The notes under the pieces: model-generated
Databases searched by the model: none
The model's input: the letters and a program-made list of their open reading frames with translations, nothing else
What the model was told of the DNA's origin: nothing
Part shown: positions 47,541 through 59,527 of the stretch, piece after piece
How positions within the stretch are numbered: the first letter of the stretch is position 1
Layout: each line of letters opens with the position of its first letter
Source: Azolla caroliniana
Taxonomy: Eukaryota > Polypodiophyta
Assembly (NCBI GenBank): GCA_043228905.1
Contig: JBHGNT010000011.1
Span: 12,028,001 to 12,092,000, forward strand
Length of the DNA stretch: 64,000 nt
Reading direction: 5' to 3'
Program-made: the position numbers and the translations under genes

Positions 47541-48960
47541 TGCTTTAATCTGTGCGTTAAAACAGGCATTTGGATGAAAACATTAGTGAGCACCTCACCG
47601 AAAGAAAAGAATATATATGGCATACTAGTCATAAAAACTTCTTTGGAATCTTAACATGTACACAACATGACATATTCAACTTAAACGTCTATTTCACATT
47701 AGCTGGCAATTAAAGCAGGACATCAATGACTCATAGTTAAATATTTGTGGGAATCTCAACTTCCATGCATGGCATAAACATAACGAATCCAAATTAACGC
47801 GGAATTAGAGAGCAGACATATCAGACTCGCCTCCCTAAACATCTGGATGGGCACCTTCACATATGACATGAGATGATATGACATGATCTGAGCAAACATT
47901 TGTGAGCTAAATGTAGACAGAAAGTTAACACTGCTTTTTGTCCAAATAATGCTATACAAGATTCACATAAACCAACCATAGATTTTGACCTAAAATCCTG
48001 TCGGTTTCAGGCATTTTAAGCAATTCCTGTTAACAGCATTGTCGAATTCATGAAAACTTTTGACGAATTTTTGAGCTTGCAGGCAGGAAATATTTCCAAA
48101 GAAATACATAGAATTTATGCAAAGTTCCACAACGAGCTTTGTGGTGTCTTTTCCCAACATTTATGATCATTTCAAGCATTAAAGGAAGACCAAGGCCAAA
48201 TAAAATCTCATAAACTTGTGATATTTTTTTCTTACAATTTTCCTATTATTTCATGCAAGCAAAGGAAAACAATATTGGATTTTTGACTAAAACCTTGTTC
48301 CTTTTTAGACAGTTTGCTGTTATTTTTAGGTATAAATTAGCTAAATTCTCAGAAACCTGCGGTATTTCCATCAAATTTTCCTACTATTACAAGCAAGAAA
48401 ATAAAAATTCGGCACAATTATCTGCAAAAAGTCCATAAATTTGCGGTATTTTCTCACAGTAGAAAAGGAAAAAAAACCCAGCCGAGTAGTAAAGATTAAT
48501 CTTTCTGAAAAGGAAAAATAATCACCAGTAAAAACAAAATTATTCACCAAATAAGCATAAAAAATAAAAAAACTCGTCCGATTAGCAGAAATAATCCCCC
48601 CATAAAACCCCCATCTCAATCAAATAATCAAAAAGATTGTAAACGTTGGATTAAGTAACAGATGCTTTTACTTTTTCTGTTCATTGAATAGTACCAAACA
48701 AAATGAATTTGAAAATATCGCGAGAGAAAGGAAGGGCAAAAAAAGGGAATAGGAATCAAAGGAAGAACTGACCGATTGGGTGAAGCGAGAAGAAGACGCA
48801 GAGATTTATCAGATCGATGAAGAAGAAAGGGGAGGAGGAAGACCCCTTCAATGTAGAGTAATAGAGGCAGATAAAAAAAACAGGGGAGCATGAAAACATA
48901 TAATAATAATCTCAAGGAAATACCCCCTTCCCTCACTCTTTTTGCTCCTTTATAAATTTC
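47541..48960 (-). promoter_or_regulatory. 5' leader and core promoter of the ERV41-like gene
   Basis: Just before the ATG is an acceptor (cgcacag|attaaagca, exon edge 47549). A donor, caatcg|gtcagt, occurs with the exon edge at 48773, so a leader intron of about 1.2 kb is likely. A TATA box (TTTATAAAG on the - strand, 48948-48956) sits upstream of a probable start near 48920. The model agrees with the usual plant layout but is not proven by the sequence. Confidence 0.55.
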
Positions 48961-49139
48961 TCCCTAAAATGCCCCTCAATTTTTCCTTATTTACTCTATA
49001 ACCCTTGAGTTTTCCTTATTTACTCTAGACGCCATTAATTTGTGAGAAAAACCCACCAGAAGTGGGGAGAGCACTATGATGAGAAATCACCAGATACTAC
49101 CATTGTCATGTAAAACATGCGTGCATGTGCATGTGCTAT

Positions 49140-49888
49140 ATTTGAGTGGGACCACAGGGGGTCTTGGACTAGGGAGTCGAAAAGGCAGAGGAGTCAAATG
49201 GGGGTAAGTCGAAGGTCGTGCTAATAGAAGACTCGAGCTAATCGAAAGATCGTGCTAGTCTAAAGGTCGAACTAATCGAAGGCTCACACTTGTCGAAGGC
49301 TTACTCTTGTTCAAGAAACGCATATGTCGAAGAAACTCACTCACTTGTCGAAAGAAGGGCATATGCTAAGACTGTCGAAATGGGTTGATTAAGAAAAGAA
49401 CGGATCAAGCCATGGTGATGCAGGCATTATAGATCGCACTACGTTGAATGCTCAGGGCCAGCCGGAACGAGCCCAGGCCTTGTAATGAAGCATAAAGCCA
49501 ATCAGATGGGAGTCTACACCTCTAAGTCGGAGGAGTTCTGGTATGTGGATTCCACAACATCGAACCTCCTGATGAGCCATATAGAATGGTTCTCATCTCT
49601 TAAGAAGCCGGAATAGCTAGGAGTTGTCGAAATTGGCAACAACATCGCGCATCCCATTGAGCAGGTGGGTGATATATTGCTCAGCCATGTCGGACAAAAA
49701 GGACCGATGCGGAATGTACTACATGTCCCAACAATTGCAAAGAACTTAGTCTCTGTCGGACAAATGGTCGATCAAGGAATGCAAGTACGGTTCAATCACC
49801 ACGACTGCTTCATCGAGGATGAGGGTTGGTTTATCGCTCGTGGGCATAGAGATTGGGGGATGTTCATTCTCGAGACAAACGATGTTGG
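49140..49888 (+). pseudogene. Ty1/copia gag-protease fragment
   Basis: The 3' half encodes, with breaks, SKSEEFWYVDS, the protease/GAG-pre-integrase region GDILLSHVGQKGPMRNVLHV, KNLVSVGQMVDQGMQVRF and FIEDEG. It closely resembles the copia at 62.5-63.7 kb and is therefore of that family. It is cut off at ETNDVG by an inserted LTR at 49889. The 5' part (49180-49300) is a degenerate array of 'tcgaag'-type units. Confidence 0.75.
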
Positions 49889-50440
49889 TGTTAGGAAACA
49901 AGTCCCTCTAGATGGGAAGTAAAGCACGAGCCAAATCGGTTGGATTTGAGGAAGAAGAAAGACCGGATCCGGATAGGCATCCGAGAAAGGTCATATTTGA
50001 AAATAGGTTTTGATGCGCCTATTTGGGCCAAAATTGTAAATAATCCTAAAGTTGTATTAGTATAAATACAACTAGGGCAAATCATTGGATGATGATTTTT
50101 AGAGGATTAGTTACTGTTGGTTGTTGCTTGTGTAACTTGAGAGTAAGAGAGAGAGAGAAAGAGAGTGAGTGAGAATGAGAGGGACTTTGTAATCGGCGAG
50201 CTAAAGAAGAAGAACTCAAGGTAGTTGCCTTGAAGTTTCTTATTGTATATCTTACTCATATAGTGATAACTCATATAGTGATATAGTGTGGAGACTGAGG
50301 ACTCTCGTGGTTTTTTCCCTACAGGGGATTTCCACATAAAATACTTGTCTCTCAGTGTCTTTTGTTTTCTGTCATTTTTTATCTTTGCATCCGCTCGTAC
50401 GCACGAGTATCAACCGGTTGTGGCCAGTAGTATCCTCACA
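49889..50440 (+). mobile_element. Copia LTR inserted in an older copia
   Basis: It starts TGTTAGGAAACAAG and ends tatcctcaca (TG...CA), about 552 bp. It contains a TATA-like 'agtataaatacaac' (near 50060), an AG-rich leader and the U5 signature 'gtggttttttcccta' followed by 'tttccacataaaa'. It is directly followed by a primer binding site, making it a 5' LTR. The LTR at window position 1 is a relative. Confidence 0.8.
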
Positions 50441-50442
50441 AA

Positions 50443-50455
50443 CTGGTATCAGAGC
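50443..50455 (+). promoter_or_regulatory. Primer binding site (initiator tRNA-Met type)
   Basis: ctggtatcagagc lies two bases after the LTR end. TGGTATCAGAGC is the standard plant copia site complementary to the 3' end of initiator tRNA-Met. Confidence 0.85.
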
Positions 50456-50460
50456 AAGAT

Positions 50461-50646
50461 GGATGAACATTTTGGTGGAATGTTCAAGTTAACCGGCTCC
50501 AATTACTTAGTGTGGAAGTCGAAGATGCAAGATATGCTCGTATGTAAAGATTTATGGTTGCCGGTGCAATATGGCAAGACTAAGCCTGACAAGATTGATG
50601 CATCTACTTGGGAAGTCATGCATCTGAAGGCACTCTCCCTCCCTTG
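50461..50646 (+). pseudogene. Copia gag, N-terminal fragment
   Basis: The ATG lies 5 bases after the primer site. It encodes MDEHFGGMFKLTGSNYLVWK and continues with DLWLPVQYGKTKPD, the typical start of copia gag. It ends after about 62 codons at a stop and then changes to unrelated CT-rich DNA, so the rest of the element is lost. Confidence 0.75.
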
Positions 50647-50879
50647 AGAAGAAGTCTCTCTCTCTCGCTCTGTCACTCTCCCTCTCCATCACTAATCTCT
50701 CTCTCCCTCTCTCCATGTATGTGTTTGTCAATCTGAGAGCCAATTTGCGATGGCAATAGCGATTTCTCCTGTGTCTATTTCTAATGTATTCAAGGCTTGC
50801 TGGACATGGTCATTCAACCCCCTTCCCCTTTTCTCAGTCTCTCTGCCTAAAACCCTAGCCACCCATAAATGAGAAAATC

Positions 50880-51375
50880 TAAGGTCATGAATGCAACTCA
50901 ATTGACAACCAAAAGAGTGGAGGAGCTTTCAGCTAAGTTGTTAGCTTCTCATGGTTCCATTATATCTGAGACTGAAGAAAATGGCAACATTTTGTTGATA
51001 AAGCACACTGATTGACATGTATATCAAATGTAGAACTCTAAAGGATGCAAGGAAGGTCTTGGATATAAATACAACAAGGAACGTTGTTGTATGGAATACA
51101 ATGATATCAGGAAATTCAGAAAATATCAAGGAAGCTTTCAAGCTTCTTAAATGGTGCAAGATGGATGAAGTTACCTTTTTAAACATATACTCAAAGCTTG
51201 CAACAATAAATTAGACCCAGGACATTGTAAGCTTGTTAATATCTTTTGTGTCAAAAGTGGGTATGAAAGATATCTGTATGTTGGGAGCACCTTGGTGTAT
51301 GTATATGCTACTTCTAGGAGCTTACAAGATGCTATGGAAGTATTTCATGTCGAGTTTTCAAGATCGGTCACCAAA
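50880..51375 (+). pseudogene. PPR protein gene remnant
   Basis: Across shifting + strand frames the sequence matches PLS-type pentatricopeptide repeats: MYIKCRTLKDARKVLD, NVVVWNTMISG, then CNNKLDPGHCKLVN, then YVGSTLVYVYATSRSLQDAM. These correspond to the usual 'Y.KCG.L.DA..VF' and 'WN.MI.G' blocks. Plant PPR proteins bind organelle RNA. At least two frameshifts and several stops make this copy dead. Confidence 0.7.
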
Positions 51376-51376
51376 A

Positions 51377-51600
51377 TTAGGCACTTCCTCTTAACATTTC
51401 AGCTCTTCCAAGCACATCCACCATGCAATCATAATGCTCTAGTGTGTGGCCATAATGCCAGCCATGTTCTTTCCGCATCTCATCAAAGTAGGTCTGTGCT
51501 TCTTCTACTAAGCATGTATGACTACATGCAATAAGAACCCCGACCAAGTATCCAACATAGATGTTAGTTACCATTACTATGGATGATGAGGCTGTGGAAA
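51377..51600 (-). pseudogene. PPR remnant, inverted C-terminal part
   Basis: The - strand frame reads GVLIACSHTCLVEEAQTYFDEM, shown here as ACSHTCLVEEAQTYFDEM, followed by TLEHYDCMVDVLGRAEML. These are the conserved last PPR motifs before the E domain (usual form ACSH.GLV.EG..YF). It lies tail-to-tail with the + strand PPR remnant, with the join near 51376. A single ancestral gene was probably broken and inverted. Confidence 0.7.
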
Positions 51601-51719
51601 TAGGAAGAGTAATTGGAGAGACGCCAAACAGCCGGCGGCCAGACAATGCCGGCCGACGGACGGAGATGGATCGATTACCGGCGGAGAGAGGCCGACAAGT
51701 CCGAGAAATAGCACAAGAA

Positions 51720-51924
51720 AGAACTAGAAAAAAATAAGAGCTAGAAAATGAGGAAGTAAAAGAAAAAAAAATGAAGTAAAAGAAAAACACACGAGAAAAA
51801 GAGAACATAAAAGAAAGAGAAGAAGGGGACGCACACAAACAGAAATACTAGAAGAAGAAGGAGAAGGAAAGCAGGAAGAAAGAGACAAAGAAAATGAGTC
51901 TGATGCCAACACAACTATAGGAGC
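51720..51924. repeat. Purine-rich low-complexity DNA
   Basis: A long run of A/G-rich sequence with 'gaaa', 'agaag' and 'aaag' units borders the LINE C tail. Confidence 0.6.
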
Positions 51925-53936
51925 AGAAAGAAAGAAAGAAAGATATATTAACGTCTTTCAAGGCCAAAATTGGCCCATGAGACAAATGGTTTACAATAAA
52001 AAATGGGATATTTACCCATTCATCAAAAGTAAAAAATAAAAATAAAAATAGAGTTTTTTAAAGCTAAATAGTTCTAGTAAAATAACAAACATGTTCTACA
52101 ATGAAAATGATGTTATACTAGGCCTAATTTCATTTTCATCCAAGTCTCTCGAAGAGAAGCGGGAGGTCAAAGGGTTTCGATGTGGATGTTGCCTGTGGCC
52201 CCAATGTAAAAGGTACCCCAACCATAACTTCTAGTCGACGTAGCTCACGTTCCCTTATCTTCTTAATCCTTTCTACTCCGTGTCGACTTGTTTTGAAGCC
52301 CAACATCCGAGGGCGTTTGGTTGTTCTTTGCATTTCGGCTTCCTCAAGAGAGAGGCCGAGTGGCGTAAGATAGTATCCACATTCATCGTCTCCCCTTGTT
52401 CCTGAAAAATTACACTAGTTACAAGTTGAGGAATAGTAAAAGGGTTATAGTTAACACTTTGTAATTTATTCTCCCTATGTTGTTTTAGCTCTAAGATATA
52501 CCTACCTAGTCTCTTTACATCCGAGGTATCTAATAGTTTGGAGAGGGTGGGAGAGGGTCCTAATATGTCTTGGTATTCCACTCGTATCTCGGCATAAGTT
52601 GGGCACTTGCATGTGAAGTGATACTCATCCGCTATCTCTATGTGGCACAACCTACATAGCCTTTACTCTCTAGGGACTCTATTAGCCCAACCATTCTCAA
52701 TCTCAAGTTGGTGAGATGATATCCTAAGTTGTCCAATGGCAACCCTTAGTGCATTTGATAAGAATGTATCTAGATATCTTGGTCGTGTAATAAAACCTAA
52801 CTGAGAGAAGTGCAAGAAGTGTTCCTTATAGTACAACATTTTAGATGGGAGTGGCTCTCGTGGGGTGATCCATTTATATTGAGTGTAAATTTGCCATATT
52901 TCTTGGTGTATCACTTTATTACGGTCTTCATGAGATATTAGAGTTTGATCAATCCCATGGTTGTACTTAAGGGGGGGTAGGTTATTAATGTCTCTGCCAT
53001 TTGCAAGTAACCAACTCACCACAGTGCTATACTAAGAGCGAGTGTATTAGAGACATGTACTAAAGTAAGCATTAGATAAGGATAGATCTAGGTAGATAGA
53101 AAGAAAGGAGAGAGAGAAAGAAGGGTGCCGATCCACCCGACCACCCCCGAGCGAAGGGATCGAGACGGACTCGAGCCTCGATCGGCATCCCATACCACTG
53201 CCGTGGCATCGAGTCATACCTCGTGTTGGCGCGCTCGCTACAAGAGTTGACCCACCACAAGATGATGAAATGAGGGTAGCTATGCCTCTTATTTATAGAG
53301 ACACCCAAGGTCCCCAGCCAAGTTCACACTTGGCCTAATGGGTTGTCTCAATCCTGAGGATTAAAAGTAATCCTCCCCTTCTTTACACTCTCGTTTAACC
53401 CTCACACTTATCCACGTGTATAGAATACTACGGTAAATTCTCACCACAGGATATTATATGGTCATGCCCGTAACAGAGTGTCTCCAGATGCATGTAGGGA
53501 TTGGGATGCCTCAAAGGCTCGACGAGATATCCTATCTTGTGGTTGGCTATGTATTCGACGAATAAAAACTACCACTTGAAATAGTGCTTCTACTAACATC
53601 AAGGAAAGACTAAACTCTGCTCTGATAATGTCATGTGGTATTGTCGATTTGCTTCGGAGTTGACGTGATAACATCGTCACAAAAGGTCTCTCTAATTGCG
53701 TCCACATGAAAGATGGTAGACCTGGAGCCTATACTACTGATGCATACATGAGGGAAGGGGTCACTAATGAGTCGAAGAGCCATCCCTTAGTCCGTGGCTC
53801 TTGAAAGTATGCCTGGTGGCATTGTCTCTCTAAGAGTGAGAGGGATGCCTACCCTCTCGTTAGCCTATCTTTGGTTGCCTAGGTCATCGAGAATTTACCT
53901 AAGCGAGCACTAAAAGTGTCTCCCAAGTATACATAT
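51925..53936 (-). mobile_element. LINE copy C, 3' part, interrupted
   Basis: This is the same family as LINE B. The 3' tail (AAAG units at 51925-51942) is followed by the conserved terminus 'atatattaacgtc'. Remnants of ORF2 include the zinc region (CHIEIADEYHFTCKCPTY, 52273-52650), SKMLYYKEHFLHFSQLGF (52663-53022) and the RQLRSKSTIPHDIIRAEF region (53462-53707). It is interrupted by a probable solo LTR at 53046-53475 and cut at 53936 by the copia LTR. The remainder presumably lies beyond the right end of the window. Confidence 0.85.
53046..53475 (-). mobile_element. Probable solo LTR inside LINE C
   Basis: A 430-bp insert with no counterpart in LINE B is flanked by a 6-bp direct repeat GAGTGT (53040-53045 and 53476-53481). 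Read on the - strand it starts TGTTACGGGC and has a TATA box ('ctctataaataaga', near 53290), suiting an LTR promoter. Its - strand end is TCTAATA, not a clean CA, so the edges may be off by one or two bases. Confidence 0.6.
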
Positions 53937-53977
53937 TGTCAAAGATTTCTTGCGGAAGCGTTAGAAAGAACAATACA

Positions 53978-54023
<46 letters not shown>

Positions 54024-54304
54024 AAGACACACTATATTTTGAAAATTATATGAATACTCTGTGTTCTTTGTCTATATCTACAACGCGCTCATCAACGCTA
54101 TTTATACAAGTCCACACAGGACTGTTAGAAGTACGATGTACTTCAATGCTCACACGAGCATCTAACACTAACGACGAGACTATAACTGCCTAGTAGTCTA
54201 ACCTATACTAGGCTTCTAATTACGGATTGGATCCGGCATACCGGCTCCCCAACTCACCGGTCCTTACTGCTTACCAGCTCGGTTGCTCACTAGCATACCG
54301 ATTC

Positions 54305-54312
54305 ATCTCGCT
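54305..54312. repeat. hAT target-site duplication, left copy
   Basis: ATCTCGCT here is repeated exactly at 59485-59492. An 8-bp duplication is the hallmark of hAT insertion. Confidence 0.9.
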
Positions 54313-54848
54313 CATAGTTGTAACATACGTAGCATACCGTACGCATACAATACGTATGCTACGTATTTTATAAGTATTCTAAAAATAATTTATAAGTTCT
54401 TAGAATATGTATTTAAAGGTAAAATACATTGAATACGTTGAGTTCGTTGAGTACGTTTTGAATACGTTGAGTACGTTTTGAATACATTAAAAACATCAAA
54501 TACTTAAAAACCAATTTGCAAAGGTACTTGTAATTTGAATACTATATACTTGTAATTTGGATAAACGGTTATCTATGTTTCAATACATTAATACATTATA
54601 CAAGTGATTTACATATTTTTAAATGAAAGTGGACACTAGAGATTTGAGATTCGAGAACACAATTGAAGTTTGAAGTTTGAACCAAAACACATATCAAAAT
54701 TGAACCAAAATTGAACTTTGAAGTTTAAACTTTGAAGTTTAAACTTTGAAGTTTAAACTTTGAAGTTTAAACTTTGAAGTTTGAATCAAAATTAGAATAG
54801 ATATGTAAAAGTTAAAACCAACAATACATATCTCCATGCAATTTTCGA

Positions 54849-57642
54849 TTATATTTCTTCTTCTAAATCATCATTAGAAGATTCCGTTGTTGTATCATCA
54901 TAGTTGTCCACATAATCACTATCAGAAGATGAATTAACTATGGCATTGTCAATGTCTTCATCCTCTTTATCTCCATCATCATTACCAAATTCAGCATTGC
55001 AAGCCTCGGTTGTAGTTTGTCGAGTAATTATCCTTCTTGTACTTGCAACTCTTGCACAAGCATGACTACGAACATATCCACGACCCTTTCGAATAGTGTT
55101 AGAACTTGATTCCACCAATCCTTCATCCACTATCATATCGGTAAACTTAGATCTACTTCGAGTAACCCGACCAATATGCATAGCCTCAGCTTCCTCAAAA
55201 TATGCTTGTGCGAATTGAGTATCAATATTGGTTGTTGATGGAGGCATTTCAGGAGTCTTGTCAATGTCTATCTCATCTGGATTTACCTAAATCAAATAAT
55301 ATTTTGGTATCATAATAATGATTTACAATATTTAAACCACAACCAATTAACAAGGCTTGTTAATTAACCTACAAAATTCAAATGGTTTTCTAAACATCAA
55401 ATATCAAACATGAATAAGAAAGATGTAGACCTGCATGAGTTTGAAAGCTTCGAATAAGCCTTAAGTTTTCTCTAACATATACTAATCTCTCCACTTGTTT
55501 CACCTTCAAATGGTTCCTCCTTTTTGTATGTGCTAATGCATGTGCATTCCAATTTCTTTCAGCAGCTCCAGAAGAGCAATCCTATGACACAAAGTTTTAA
55601 GAAAACAATATATGTCATTGTACTATATAGAAGATTAATAAAATTGAAACATTAATAAAAAATGAAATATAATACCTGAGACAATACTCTACAAGCTAAC
55701 GATTGTAGTAAGGGCACATTGTCCCCATATCTTTCCCACCATGAGACAGGTTTACATTTTGCAATGTGTGATTTTGATAGTACATTGCTGAATCGGCCCA
55801 CACCATTCCTATACATGTCAAATTGATCTTGCAAGATTTCGCATTCATCTATAGAATATACCTTTTGAATATATGCAAGCCATCCATCTGTCATCTCTTC
55901 ATTCATAACTATTGGTTGATCTTTGGGCTTCCATAAAGGATGCAAAATATGTGCAACAATATGAATTGGTTTTTTGAACCACGACCAACAACAATCAAAA
56001 CATTCCAAAACCTCTTTATATCTGCACTAACATTTGAATTTGAATCAAAACTCGTAAAAAGTTACCAAAATATGCATAACGTAGTTGATATCAATGATTT
56101 AAAGAAATGAAAAAGATGCAATAAACAACAAATGTACATACTACATAGTACATAGAAACATATTACCTGTCCTTGTTTAATGTATTCTCTCTCGCGCCTT
56201 GTTGCAATTTGTCTCTAGCCCTCCTCATGAACTCATAAAGTAAGCCCATTGTAGATCCTTCACGATCAGTTAGCCGCAAAATAGAAAACAGTGGACGCAT
56301 AATCGAAATTACAATCATAATTGATGGCAAAGTAGAGTTATCTTGCACAATGGACTTCACCTTGACCGCATCTGGCTTTTTGGAGTCATTCCAATCCTCC
56401 CAATAGTTACTAACCACAGTTTGTTCAAGGGCTCTCCAAACTCTTGCCAGCCTCTCAAGGACAATAAGAATGTAGCCAAATCGAGTGGCACTTGGCCTAA
56501 GGAGCACAAGAGATGAATAGTTGCTGAAAATGTTTCGTGCATTCCTTTTCTTGGAGAATAGTCTAACCACACAATTTGTTCTCTTGTGCACTTGATGAAC
56601 CCAACTCAACTTCCCAATATCCTCTAGCAATAAATCTAAACAATGTGATGCACAAGGAGTCCATACAAGGCTTGGGAATTCAGTCTCTAGAATGTGACCC
56701 ATGCTAACACAATTAGATGCATTATCTGTGACAATTTGCACCACATTTTCTACTTTTACTTCCTTTATCGTAGTTGATAGCATTTCAGCCAACCATGGAC
56801 CATCAACCCTTGTAGAAACACCACTACAATCAATAGTTTTAAGGTACATTGTGCCATAACAACATGAGACCAAAATATTCACAAGTGCTCGCTTGCTAGT
56901 GTCAATCCATCCATCTGAAAGTATGGTAACTCCATATTTTGGCCAAAGGGCTTTCACATTTTCCACTGTGTTGCACATTCAAATGCTCTTTCTTTAAATA
57001 TTTAACTCTTAAATCATTGTAGGTAATACCACTATACTTTTCCCCAATATCAGAGAAAGCTAACAACATGTTCCTCCAACATGACATTTTCAAAAGATTA
57101 AAAGATAGATTACCTTCCACAATGCATCTAACCAACATTGTGTTTGCATGGTCTTTCTTGATCAACATAGCGGCACTTGATCCTCTCCTTATTGTGCTTT
57201 GAGTGAGACTTTTTCTTCTTGAACCTTCTGTATCTTCAATATCAATAGGAATTTGGTCTATTGAATCCTTCTTAGATGAGGCACATATGCTATCCATTGA
57301 AGGTTGTGATTGGAACATTGAATCAACCATTGAATCCACCATGCCTTCTTGCTCAATTTGTTTTTCCATGGCTTCTACTTCTTTAATGCGTTTTAGCTTC
57401 TTGCGAGTCAATTCACTTTCTTGTGCTACTGCTATAGCATCTTGATATGCCTCTAGAGTTACTTGCTCACACTTGTCTATACCTTCACCTTTAATTCCAG
57501 CAAGGTGAGCAACTAAACGTGTTAGTGTCCCAGACCCATGAAAACCACATAATTTGCAATCCCAATAATAGTTCCCAGATGACTTCCTAGCTTGTTTGTT
57601 CAAACAATATTTATCCCATAAGGGAGATTCCTTGCGTGGCAT
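54849..57642 (-). pseudogene. hAT transposase (BED finger, DUF659, hAT C-terminal), frameshifted
   Basis: The exon pieces are about 57642-56167, 56021-55676, 55581-55431 and 55276-54849, with phase-consistent GT-AG introns. The N-terminus (MPRKESPLWDKYC) leads to a BED-type zinc finger (YYWDCKLCGFHGSG, then HLAGIKGEGIDKC). A Lys/Glu-rich linker, a DUF659/RNase H-like core (GVTILSDGWID, IVTDNASNCVSMG, PCASHCLDLLLEDI) and the C-terminal dimerisation block (LACRVLSQ | DCSSGAAERNWNAHALAHTK, then NLRL) follow. The last exon is acidic and Ser/Asp-rich. One single-base frameshift near 56975 breaks the frame between LKKEHLN and NTVENVKAL; otherwise the reading is open. It could still be a near-functional gene if the shift is a sequencing error. 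Confidence 0.85.
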
Positions 57643-57759
57643 GGTTGATTGAGGACGACAAGTTCTACAGACTCGAAGTTGTCTTTTATATTGTCCTAAA
57701 TTCATGAATCCACAATGTTAAATGTGTGAATAAGGAAATAATGTGATGTAATAATGCAA

Positions 57760-59484
57760 GAAGAAATTGTTTAAAATTTAAATGATAGGCATAAGCAAAT
57801 GGCAAATTTGAATGGAAGATACTTGCCTAAGAAAATGGCATTCCATCCCCATCAAGAGGAAAAAATTATTATTCATTATAAATGAATTATAAAAGAGCAC
57901 ATAATCACGGAACATTTACCTGTGATGTTGGTATGCTCTTGTATGAAGACACTATTCTTTGATAATTCACCACAAACTATCAATGTCTCTATCTGCCACC
58001 AACATTGTTGTATTAAAGAAGGGATAGACACACATAAAACCAAAGCATACATGTAACATGTTGTATTATACTATAGTCTATTATAAATTCCAAAATACTT
58101 GTTCCAAAATCTCAAGAGTGATAGTGAAAATTTAGTGAGATATCATGACTAGGAAATAGATGTAAAGAGTGTCACAATTGTATGCATCATGAATCATACA
58201 TGTATACAATACAATACAAACACGCACACACACATGTACATACACACATACATACAATACAATACATATACATATGTGTGTGTGTGTGTGTGTGTATTGT
58301 ATTGTAAATGCTCACTTCTTCTCTTCCTTTCTTTCTTGCGTGGCCAAAGGAAGGCACAAGATAAAGAATGAGATAATTGCCGCCTGTTGTCGAGAGCTGA
58401 GATTTAGCTCTTCCCCATCCCTCCGCTCTATGCCTCTCCATCTCACATTGAACACATTCTCCAATGATGAGGTTTTTCTCAAGACATCTCCCTCTTCTTT
58501 CTTCTCCAAATTAGGAGGCCTTTTAATGGCTGGTTATGATTGAATTAACCAGCCATTAAAAGGCCAAGATTAAGCTCAATTTGATGTCTATTCCATGTCA
58601 ATGTGAATGTCATCAAGGATTGAAAATGTATCTATTGTATATAGTCTATTTATGATTAAAATTGCTTTGAAATTTTATGAAATTCCGGTCAAATTAGCAC
58701 AAGATAAAGAATGAGATAATGGCCGCCTGTTGTCGAGAGCCGAGCTTTAGCTCTTCCCCGGACCCCATCCCTCTACTCTACCCCTCTCCATCTCACACAA
58801 AAGACATTCTCCAATGATGAGGCATTCCTCATCTCCCTCTTCTTTCTTCTCCAAATTGGGAGGCCTTGTAATGGTTGGTTATTCAATCATAACCAGCCAT
58901 TAAAAGGGCTAGATTAAGCTCAATTTGATGTTTATTCCATGTCAATATGAATAGTCATCAAAGATTAAAAATGTATCTACTGTATATAGTTTATTTATAA
59001 TCGAAATTGCTTTCAAATTTTATGAAATTTTGGTCAAATTAGGCCAAAAATAAAACTTTGTTTTATGCTCTCTATGTGTGCACTGTGTAAGATTAATTAA
59101 CACTAAAATTGAAAGCTAGAGTTTACTATATTCTGTATAATAATATAATATAATCAAGATTCAAGAAGCAATATTAGTTCATATACCATAATACCTGCGT
59201 AAAAACCTAGGTTGTTGGAAGCTTCAGAGTTCGGATTTCCTTTAGATAGCTTCCATATCCTGCTGAAAAACCTAGTGTCTGCAAAACGTAGGAAATTGTT
59301 ACAAAAACCCCCAATTATTTTCTTTTTCTCTAGTAAAAAATACCCTACAAAAATAATTTTTAAATTATTTACAAATTTAGCCTTAGAAAAAATGACAAGT
59401 CCAAAAGGTTGAATACGTTTAGAATACGTGTGGGTATTCTAAAACGTACTCTATCTATAAAATACGCGTTTTTTAACAACAATG
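57760..59484. other. 5' region of the hAT element with a tandem duplication
   Basis: This is noncoding upstream sequence of the transposase gene up to the right end of the element. TG/CA microsatellites lie at 58215-58300. A 343-bp tandem duplication (58354-58696 and 58697 to about 59040) contains a long hairpin in each unit. Confidence 0.7.
58517..58565. repeat. Perfect 20-bp inverted repeat hairpin in hAT 5' region
   Basis: Arms 58517-58536 (ggccttttaatggctggtta) and 58546-58565 are exact reverse complements around a 9-base loop (tgattgaat). The second unit of the 343-bp duplication has the same hairpin near 58860-58908 with mismatches and with the loop in the reverse orientation (ttcaatca). 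Confidence 0.95.
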
Positions 59485-59527
59485 ATCTCGCTTATTCAGC
59501 TGATTCGGCTCCGGTTGAGCTTGCTGC

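Larger units (their letters stand above)
54313..59484 (-). mobile_element. hAT DNA transposon, 5.2 kb
   Basis: The element is bounded by the 8-bp duplication ATCTCGCT. Its imperfect terminal inverted repeats are CATAGTTGTAA (left) and CATTGTTGTTAA (right, reverse strand). Subterminal DNA is rich in 'gaatacgtt' and 'gagtacgttt' motifs (54429-54490 and 59405-59470), and a 14-bp unit (gaagtttaaacttt) is repeated at 54717-54783. It carries one transposase gene on the - strand with a frameshift, so this copy is probably not autonomous. Confidence 0.88.
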
